From positions 1 to 6,908 of the forward strand of contig JBDUDR010000148.1 in assembly GCA_040002845.1 (NCBI GenBank): a stretch of 6,908 nucleotides of DNA, in the 5' to 3' direction. Source of the DNA: JBDUDR01 sp040002845 (GTDB lineage Bacteria; Actinomycetota; Actinomycetes; Propionibacteriales; Nocardioidaceae). Position numbers and translations under genes: made by a program. The notes under the pieces were generated by a model. That model saw only the letters and a list, made by a program, of their open reading frames with translations, had not been told where the DNA came from and made no database searches. The first letter of the stretch is position 1. Each line of letters opens with the position of its first letter. Below, one piece after another: positions 1-4,750 of this stretch.

Positions 1-33
1 TGTCGGATCGCGCGGAATAAGTGTCGGATCGCG
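1..33. repeat. Two 12-bp direct repeats with 21-bp period
   Basis: The 12-mer TGTCGGATCGCG occurs at 1-12 and again, exactly, at 22-33, so the copies are spaced 21 bp start to start with a 9-bp AT-richer spacer. The second copy ends 2 bp before the gcvT stop codon (36-38). Because copy 1 starts at the first base, the array may continue outside the window. In plus frame 1 the repeat would read as a heptapeptide repeat ending in TAG at 37-39, so it could also be the tail of a convergent gene. Subterminal repeats of an insertion-sequence end (for example IS21-like) are another possibility; neither is provable from 33 bp. Confidence 0.6.
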
Positions 34-35
34 GT

Positions 36-1202
36 TTAGGAGTCGCGGACCGAGGTGTCCACGAACGGGGGCCGAGTCAGATCGAACGCCTCCCGGTGAC
101 CACGGACGTCGACGAAGACCCGGCCGGCGCCGGGGGCATCGGTTGAGCCAGCACTGGCCGAGCGTGCCGCGACACCATCGGCGGGGGTTGCCGAGGCGGC
201 CAGATCGGCGCGGACCAGCGCCAGCCCGATCCCACGCCGCAGCGTCGGCGAGAACGTTCCGGACGTGACCTCACCGACGACCTCACCATCGGCGTTGACG
301 ACGTCCATATGCGGTCGCGGAATCCCCCGACCGTCGGCAGACAGTCCCACCAGCGAACGTCTCGGACCGGCGGCCTTCTCAGCGGTCAACGCCTCCCGTC
401 CCCAGAACTCCGGCTTCTTCCAGCCCACGGCCCAACCGAGTCGCGCCTGCACGGGGGTTACCTCGAGCGAGATGTCCTGGCCGTGCAGCGGGTACCCCAT
501 CTCGGTCCGCAGGGTGTCGCGGGCACCCAGACCGCAGGGGAGGATTCCGTACTCCTGCCCGACGGACAGCAGGCCGTCCCAGAGCTCGCCGGCCGCGGTG
601 TTGGGTGCGACCAGCTCGTAACCCCGCTCGCCCGTGTAGCCCGTTCGGCACACGATGAGTGGCTCACCGGCGAACGGAACCTCCACGAACGACATGTACG
701 CATGGCCCACCGGGAGGCCCATCTCGCTCAGCACCTCATCACTATTCGGGCCTTGTAGGGCGAGGACCGCATAGTCGCGATGCCGGTTCACCACCTCGAT
801 CCCGTCGGGGGCGGTGGCCTCGAGTCGCGCAACGACATCCGCGGTGTTGGCGGCGTTCGGGATCAAGAAGACCGCATCGCTGCGCAGGTAGGCGATCAGA
901 TCGTCCACCACACCACCGGTGTCGTCGTCGCAGCACAGGGTGTACTGCGCCTGCCCGGCCGTGATCTTGCCAAGGTCGTTGGTCAGACAGCGGTTCACGT
1001 ACGCTGCGGCATCCGGCCCCTGCACCAAAGCCTTGCCGAGATGGCTGACATCGAACAGCCCGACTCGCTCCCGGACCGCCGCATGCTCCTTGAGCACGCC
1101 GCCTCCGGCGTACTCCAGCGGCATCTCCCAGCCGCCGAACTCGGCCGTCTTGGCTCCTCGCTCCAGATGCCGATCGTGCAGCGGAGATCTCAACAACGAC
1201 AT
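36..1202 (-). CDS. gcvT: Glycine cleavage system aminomethyltransferase (T-protein)
   Basis: This 388-aa protein transfers the C1 unit from aminomethyl-lipoyl GcvH to tetrahydrofolate, giving 5,10-methylenetetrahydrofolate and ammonia in the cytoplasm. Family hallmarks visible are the N-terminal 'LHDRHLERGAKTAEFGGWEMP' type segment (8-28), 'FDVSHLGK' (50-57), 'GGVVDDLIAY' (96-105; D101 fits the catalytic Asp), 'LQGPN' (149-153), 'TGYTGERGYEL' (188-198), 'CGLGARDTLR' (223-232) and the C-terminal 'TSGTFSPTLRRGIGLALV' (313-330). The ATG at 1202 is preferred: a longer frame reaches 1310, but its extra 36 residues have no family match, while a weak SD-like GGTAGG lies 9 nt upstream of 1202. One oddity is an Ala/Ser/Gly-rich stretch at about 333-360 that looks like a low-complexity insertion in the C-terminal domain. 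The gene is divergent from pepA, and no gcvH or gcvP is in view, so it is probably monocistronic here. Confidence 0.96.
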   Translation of the reverse strand: MSLLRSPLHDRHLERGAKTAEFGGWEMPLEYAGGGVLKEHAAVRERVGLFDVSHLGKALVQGPDAAAYVNRCLTNDLGKITAGQAQYTLCCDDDTGGVVDDLIAYLRSDAVFLIPNAANTADVVARLEATAPDGIEVVNRHRDYAVLALQGPNSDEVLSEMGLPVGHAYMSFVEVPFAGEPLIVCRTGYTGERGYELVAPNTAAGELWDGLLSVGQEYGILPCGLGARDTLRTEMGYPLHGQDISLEVTPVQARLGWAVGWKKPEFWGREALTAEKAAGPRRSLVGLSADGRGIPRPHMDVVNADGEVVGEVTSGTFSPTLRRGIGLALVRADLAASATPADGVAARSASAGSTDAPGAGRVFVDVRGHREAFDLTRPPFVDTSVRDS

Positions 1203-1241
1203 GGCCGCGAACCTACCGCAGCCCAACCGCAATCCGCCGCG

Positions 1242-1247
1242 TACGAT
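1242..1247 (+). promoter_or_regulatory. Candidate -10 element for pepA
   Basis: TACGAT matches the actinobacterial TANNNT -10 consensus and lies 40 bp before the pepA GTG. It would put the transcript start near 1254 and leave a leader of about 34 nt containing the pepA SD. No convincing -35 hexamer is present 16-18 bp upstream, which is common in actinobacterial promoters. On the opposite strand, AACCTA at 1210-1215 reads TAGGTT, another TANNNT match, which would give gcvT a leaderless or nearly leaderless transcript. Both are consensus matches only. Confidence 0.35.
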
Positions 1248-1275
1248 GCCTGCCGATGACCATCCCAGAACCCAT

Positions 1276-1280
1276 GAGGG
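1276..1280 (+). promoter_or_regulatory. Ribosome binding site deciding the pepA start
   Basis: GAGGG sits 7 nt before the GTG at 1288. This spacing, together with the M17-like protein beginning right after it, favours GTG 1288 over the in-frame ATG at 1246, which overlaps the candidate -10 element and would add 14 residues without family character. Confidence 0.6.
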
Positions 1281-1287
1281 CGGCCGC

Positions 1288-2787
1288 GTGACCACATTCA
1301 CCCTGCGCAAAGCGTCGGCGGCGCGGGCCCGCGCAGACGCTGTCGTGATCGGTCTCGTCCAGGAAGGCGACGGCGTCCAGCCGGGGCCGGGGGCAGAAGA
1401 CGTAGCGAACGGTTTCGGGAAGCGGTTTCACGGCACGCTGCAAGCCCTCGGGGCCACCGGAGCGCCCGGCCAGGTGGTCAAGCTGCCGGCTGCTGGCGGT
1501 GTCAAGGCGACCCTGGTGGTCGCGGTCGGGCTCGGGCCGGCCGACGAGCTGGACCCCGAGGCGATCAGGCGGGCGTCGGGGGCAGCGGCCGCAAGCCTCG
1601 ACAACGCCGCCTCGATCGTCTTCGCACTACCGGCAGACTCCGACGAGCTCATCTCGGCCGTCGTCGAGGGCGCCGTACTCGGCGACTACGCTTTCACCAG
1701 GTACAAGTCGCGAAGCACACCCTCGGCACCGGCCGAGGTCGTGATCGTCACCGACCTGGCACGCAGCAAGGCGGCCAAGCAGGCGGTAGCCACCGCAGAG
1801 ATCATCGGTGCCGCCGTCAACCAGGCTCGCGACTGGGTAAACACCGGCCCCGCGGACCAGACTCCTGCGGCCTTCGCGGGAGCCCTCGCCGACGCGGCCA
1901 AACGGCACCGGGTGGGGTCAAAGATCATGGACGGGACCGCACTGGCAAAACTGGGCATGGCCGGTCATCTCGCGGTTGGCTCCGGCTCCGTGCATCCTCC
2001 ACACCTGGTACGTCTCTCCTACCGACCGCGCCGTGCGAGGGCGCACCTAGCCCTGGTCGGCAAGGGCATCACGTTCGACTCGGGCGGGTTGTCCCTGAAG
2101 CCCCGGGACGACATGGCCACGATGAAGCTCGACATGGCCGGCGCGGCCGCTGTTGTTGCGGCGACCAACGCGATCGCGGCCCTGAAGCTGCCCGTCGCTG
2201 TCACCGCCTACGCCTGCCTGGCCGAGAACATGCCCTCCGGATCAGCAGTGCGGCCAGGGGACGTTCTCACGATGGCCAACGACAAGACGGTGGAGGTGCT
2301 CAACACCGACGCAGAGGGCCGCCTGGTGCTTGCTGACGGGCTCATCCTGGCCGGCCAGGACAAGCCGGACCTGATAGTCGACGTGGCCACCCTGACCGGT
2401 GCCTGTGTCGTGGGACTTGGCGAACGCACCTCGGGTGTCATGTCCAACGATCCCGACCTCCTCCGCGAGATTCCCGCCATCGCCGACTCAGCTGGCGAAG
2501 CGATGTGGCCACTGCCGATCACCAGAGAGCTGGCCGACAAGGTCAGGGAGTCGAAGGTGGCGGACCTGGCCCAGCACAACCCGAAACCGGTGGGCGGCGC
2601 GCTGTTCGCCGCAGCCTTCTTGCGCGAGTTCGTCGCTGACGGCGTCCCCTGGGCGCACCTTGACATCGCTGGGCCCTCGTACAACGACGGCGAGCGATAC
2701 GGCTATACGCCGCACGGCGGCACCGGCGCCGGCGTACGCACACTCGTGCGGCTGGCTGCCGATCGGGCGAACAACGCTCAGTCCTGA
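1288..2787 (+). CDS. pepA: Leucyl aminopeptidase (M17 family)
   Basis: This 499-aa cytosolic, two-metal aminopeptidase removes N-terminal residues from peptides and is typically hexameric; it is the counterpart of mycobacterial PepB. The N-terminal macro-like domain covers roughly residues 1-170 and the catalytic domain 190-495. The full active site is present. By spacing against E. coli PepA, the metal ligands are K259, D264, D282, D341 and E343, and the catalytic residues are K271 and R345. They lie in 'GKGITFDSGGLSLKP' (258-272), 'MKLDMAGAAAV' (279-289) and the family signature 'NTDAEGRL' (339-346). The C-terminal 'HLDIAGPSYND' (457-467) and 'GGTGAGVRTL' (477-486) are also typical. Length is normal for the family (about 480-510 aa). 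The start is GTG. The gene is divergent from gcvT, and its last 10 bp overlap the end of the minus-strand gene that follows. A regulatory DNA-binding role, as in E. coli PepA, cannot be judged from sequence. Confidence 0.97.
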   Translation: MTTFTLRKASAARARADAVVIGLVQEGDGVQPGPGAEDVANGFGKRFHGTLQALGATGAPGQVVKLPAAGGVKATLVVAVGLGPADELDPEAIRRASGAAAASLDNAASIVFALPADSDELISAVVEGAVLGDYAFTRYKSRSTPSAPAEVVIVTDLARSKAAKQAVATAEIIGAAVNQARDWVNTGPADQTPAAFAGALADAAKRHRVGSKIMDGTALAKLGMAGHLAVGSGSVHPPHLVRLSYRPRRARAHLALVGKGITFDSGGLSLKPRDDMATMKLDMAGAAAVVAATNAIAALKLPVAVTAYACLAENMPSGSAVRPGDVLTMANDKTVEVLNTDAEGRLVLADGLILAGQDKPDLIVDVATLTGACVVGLGERTSGVMSNDPDLLREIPAIADSAGEAMWPLPITRELADKVRESKVADLAQHNPKPVGGALFAAAFLREFVADGVPWAHLDIAGPSYNDGERYGYTPHGGTGAGVRTLVRLAADRANNAQS

Positions 2788-3098
2788 CCGTCCTTGACAC
2801 GCCGGTTGTACTCCCGCATCCGCTGCGGATAGCCCACGACCGCCGCGTCATAGCTGGGAATGCCCAACCGGTTGGCGAAGTCGTGCGCCCACTCCACCGA
2901 CGGCACCCGGCGCCGGGTCCATTCGCCGTCCTTGGCCACCAACAACAGCGTCACATCGGTCACCGCCGTGCGAGGCTCGACGAACCCCTCGACGCCGATG
3001 CGAGAGGTCGCAAAGTCACGCAGGCGCTCCTCGTCCGCGGAGACTGCCGTTCGCAGAGTGCCCGCTCGGGGACGACGTTTCAACCAGCGCCGAGCCAT
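2778..3098 (-). CDS. Conserved actinobacterial protein of unknown function
   Basis: This small 106-aa soluble protein resembles a conserved family I associate with actinobacterial genomes, sometimes labelled loosely as 'oxidoreductase'; no catalytic motif supports that label. The N-terminus is strongly basic (M1 to about R16, with RRWLKRRPR), followed by a compact region of about 80 residues containing 'GVEGFVEPRTAVTDVTLLLVAKDGEW' type features (35-60), 'RRRVPSVEWAHDFANRLGIPSYDAAVVGYP' type features (62-91) and 'QRMREYNRR' (92-100). There is no signal peptide, membrane segment or cysteine. Predicted strands with a Trp and many Arg residues suggest a small alpha/beta protein, possibly nucleic-acid or protein binding; that is inference. 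The start is firm: an AAGGAGGT SD lies 8 nt upstream of the ATG. It converges with pepA (10-bp overlap of 3' ends) and is divergent from lpdA, whose control region it shares. Confidence 0.85.
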   Translation of the reverse strand: MARRWLKRRPRAGTLRTAVSADEERLRDFATSRIGVEGFVEPRTAVTDVTLLLVAKDGEWTRRRVPSVEWAHDFANRLGIPSYDAAVVGYPQRMREYNRRVKDGQD

Positions 3099-3106
3099 CC
3101 GGACGG

Positions 3107-3114
3107 ACCTCCTT
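3107..3114 (-). promoter_or_regulatory. Consensus Shine-Dalgarno of the small minus-strand gene
   Basis: On the minus strand this reads AAGGAGGT, a full match to the anti-SD core, 8 nt before the ATG at 3098. It fixes the start codon and indicates the 106-aa gene is really translated, probably efficiently. Confidence 0.85.
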
Positions 3115-3180
3115 GTTGTCGTGGGTACGAGATGCCGCTACCCGTGCGATGCCGACCGGCCTGGGCCATCGGAACCCGTC

Positions 3181-3198
3181 GACACGACTACCAGTGTC
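3181..3198. repeat. Interrupted inverted repeat GACAC-N8-GTGTC
   Basis: Arms GACAC (3181-3185) and GTGTC (3194-3198) flank 8 bp, an 18-bp spacing compatible with a dimeric regulator half-site layout. It lies between the divergent starts of the 106-aa gene and lpdA. Five-base arms are weak and could be chance in GC-rich DNA; GACACC also recurs at 3225-3230 and 3293-3298. Confidence 0.25.
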
Positions 3199-3248
3199 CC
3201 TCACCACGGGGCGCGGGACCCGAAGACACCCAGACAGGCGCCCGTTGG

Positions 3249-3264
3249 ACCCGGCTTGCCGGGT
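3249..3264. promoter_or_regulatory. 16-bp perfect dyad upstream of lpdA
   Basis: ACCCGGCTTGCCGGGT is a perfect inverted repeat with 7-bp arms around TT, 66 bp upstream of the lpdA start. As DNA it could be an operator for a dimeric regulator. As RNA it would form a 6-bp GC stem closed by a CUUG tetraloop with a G-C closing pair, a known stable fold. No U-run follows, so it is not a classical intrinsic terminator, and no plus-strand gene precedes it. Confidence 0.5.
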
Positions 3265-3278
3265 GGGCGGTCGGCGAC

Positions 3279-3299
3279 GGAGGTGACAAGATGACACCT
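3279..3299 (+). promoter_or_regulatory. lpdA upstream element: strong SD, ATG and overlapping dyad
   Basis: GGAGGTGA at 3279-3286 is a strong SD placed 7 nt (from GGAGG) before an ATG at 3291, but that ATG is in a different frame from lpdA and the frame runs to a stop at 3513-3515. The same bases form a 19-bp imperfect palindrome, AGGTGACAAGATGACACCT (3281-3299), with 7 of 9 positions paired, centred at 3290. CAAGAT at 3287-3292 is also a passable -10 element that would start transcription near 3299 and leave a short leader with the lpdA SD. An operator overlapping the promoter is the simplest reading; an overlapping upstream reading frame is the alternative. Confidence 0.4.
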
Positions 3300-3321
3300 G
3301 GACTCGACCGACCCGCATCCC

Positions 3322-3326
3322 GGAGG
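3322..3326 (+). promoter_or_regulatory. Ribosome binding site of lpdA
   Basis: GGAGG ends 4 nt before the GTG at 3331, a rather tight spacing. An in-frame TGA at 3292-3294 and the lack of any other ATG/GTG before the FAD-binding motif make GTG 3331 the only standard start that yields a full-length protein. Confidence 0.65.
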
Positions 3327-3330
3327 CATC

Positions 3331-4719
3331 GTGGCCGACAGCACGGGCAACGAATTCGACGTAATCATCCTCGGCGGTGGCAGCGGGGGCTATGCCTGCG
3401 CCCTCCGCTCCGCGGAGCTGGGGCTGTCCGTCGGGCTGGTGGAGGAGGACAAGCTCGGCGGCACCTGTCTGCATCGCGGGTGCATCCCCACCAAAGCCTT
3501 GCTGCACGCAGGTGAGATCGCCGACCAGGCGCGCGAGAGCGACCAGTTCGGCGTCGATGTCACGTTCAACAGCGTCGACATGGCAGGGGTGAACAAGTAC
3601 AAGGACGGCGTCGTCGGGCGCTTGTTCAAGGGCCTGACCGGGCTCATCCAGGGCCGGGGCATCACCGTGCTCGCCGGACATGGCACGTTGACCGCACCCA
3701 ACACCGTCGAGGTCGACGGGACACAGTACGTCGGGAAACACGTCGTGCTGGCCTCCGGCTCGTACTCCAAGTCCCTTCCGGGCCTGGACATCGACGGCCA
3801 ACGCGTGCTCACGAGCGAACAGGCCCTCAACATCCAGCGCGTGCCCGACTCTGCCGTCGTGCTCGGCGGCGGCGTGATCGGCCTGGAGTTCGCCAGCGCA
3901 TGGCGATCCTTCGGCACCGAGGTGACGGTCCTCGAGGCCCTGCCCCGGTTGCTGGCCGCCGAGGACGAGGCATCGTCGAAGATGGTCGAACGCGCTTTCC
4001 GCAAGCGTGGCATCACGGCCAAGACGAGCACACCCTTCAAGAGCGTTTCCGTCAGCGACTCGGGCGTCTCGGTCACCGTCGAGTCGGGTGAGGTGTACGA
4101 AGCCGATCTGCTGTTGGTGGCCGTCGGACGCGGGGCGAGCACGGGCGAGTTGGGCTATGAGGCTCAGGGCATCGCGATGGACCGCGGCTTCGTGCTCACC
4201 GACGAGCGGTGCCGCACCAACGTCGACGGCATCTATGCGGTCGGAGACATCGTGCCTGGCCTCCAGTTGGCGCACCGCGGCTTCCAGCAGGGCATCTTCG
4301 TCGCCGAGGACATTGCCGGGCTCGGCCCGATGCCGATCGACGAGAACGGCATCCCGCGTGTGACTTACTGCGACCCGGAGGTTGCCTCCGTTGGCCTCAG
4401 CGAGGCCCAGGCCAAGGAGCAGTACGGCGCCGACCAGGTCGAAGCGCTGACCTATGACCTGGGCGGCAACGGCAAGAGCCAGATCCTCAAGACCGCGGGA
4501 TTCGTGAAACTGGTACGCACCAAGGACGGCCCGGTCGTCGGCGTTCACATGGTCGGCGCCAGGGTTGGTGAGCTGGTCAGCGAGGCACAGCTGATCTTCA
4601 ACTGGGAGGCGGTGCCCGACGACGTGGCGCAGCTCATTCACGCCCATCCGACCCAGAGCGAAGCTCTAGGCGAAGCACATCTGGCCCTCGCCGGCAAGCC
4701 ACTGCACATGCATTCGTGA
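3331..4719 (+). CDS. lpdA: Dihydrolipoamide dehydrogenase (E3)
   Basis: This 462-aa cytoplasmic FAD flavoprotein reoxidises dihydrolipoyl groups on E2 (and GcvH) and passes electrons to NAD+. The N-terminal FAD dinucleotide motif is 'VIILGGGSGGYACAL' (11-25), and the redox-active disulfide is C46/C51 in 'GGTCLHRGCIPTK', the form usual in Streptomyces-type Lpd. The NAD-binding motif is 'GGGVIGLEFA' (179-188), the second FAD contact 'VDGIYAVGDI' (298-307, D306), and the interface-domain catalytic dyad H439/E444 sits in 'HAHPTQSE' (437-444). Length and domain order are complete and normal. The start is GTG. It is followed after 31 bp by the E2 gene on the same strand, so the two form an E3-E2 operon; the same E3 probably also serves the glycine cleavage system represented by gcvT. 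Mycothiol or other disulfide reductases of this superfamily are unlikely because of the HPT-x-x-E end and the E2 neighbour. Confidence 0.97.
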   Translation: MADSTGNEFDVIILGGGSGGYACALRSAELGLSVGLVEEDKLGGTCLHRGCIPTKALLHAGEIADQARESDQFGVDVTFNSVDMAGVNKYKDGVVGRLFKGLTGLIQGRGITVLAGHGTLTAPNTVEVDGTQYVGKHVVLASGSYSKSLPGLDIDGQRVLTSEQALNIQRVPDSAVVLGGGVIGLEFASAWRSFGTEVTVLEALPRLLAAEDEASSKMVERAFRKRGITAKTSTPFKSVSVSDSGVSVTVESGEVYEADLLLVAVGRGASTGELGYEAQGIAMDRGFVLTDERCRTNVDGIYAVGDIVPGLQLAHRGFQQGIFVAEDIAGLGPMPIDENGIPRVTYCDPEVASVGLSEAQAKEQYGADQVEALTYDLGGNGKSQILKTAGFVKLVRTKDGPVVGVHMVGARVGELVSEAQLIFNWEAVPDDVAQLIHAHPTQSEALGEAHLALAGKPLHMHS

Positions 4720-4738
4720 ACACCCCACTCATCGAAGT

Positions 4739-4744
4739 GAAGGA
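4739..4744 (+). promoter_or_regulatory. Ribosome binding site of the E2 gene
   Basis: GAAGGA lies 6 nt before the ATG at 4751, inside the 31-bp gap after lpdA. No terminator-like hairpin is visible in this gap, which supports cotranscription. Confidence 0.6.
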
Positions 4745-4750
4745 TCGCCC

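Noticed and set aside
919..1287. 123-codon upstream extension of the pepA frame
   Set aside because: It lies antisense to gcvT, has no M17 character, and a good SD precedes GTG 1288, where the family-like N-terminus begins.
1274..1291. Five-codon frame (ATG 1274, TGA overlapping the pepA GTG)
   Set aside because: A leader peptide coupled to pepA is conceivable, but its ATG has no SD of its own and so short a frame is expected by chance.
3291..3515. 74-codon plus-strand frame behind a strong SD upstream of lpdA, as a protein gene
   Set aside because: Its Arg-rich composition is that of an out-of-frame reading of lpdA. It is kept as a possible regulatory upstream frame, not as a gene.
3016..4647. 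Long (543-codon) minus-strand open frame opposite lpdA
   Set aside because: It mirrors the lpdA codon structure in high-GC DNA, has no recognisable motif, and overlaps the well-supported 106-aa gene and lpdA; it is a shadow frame.
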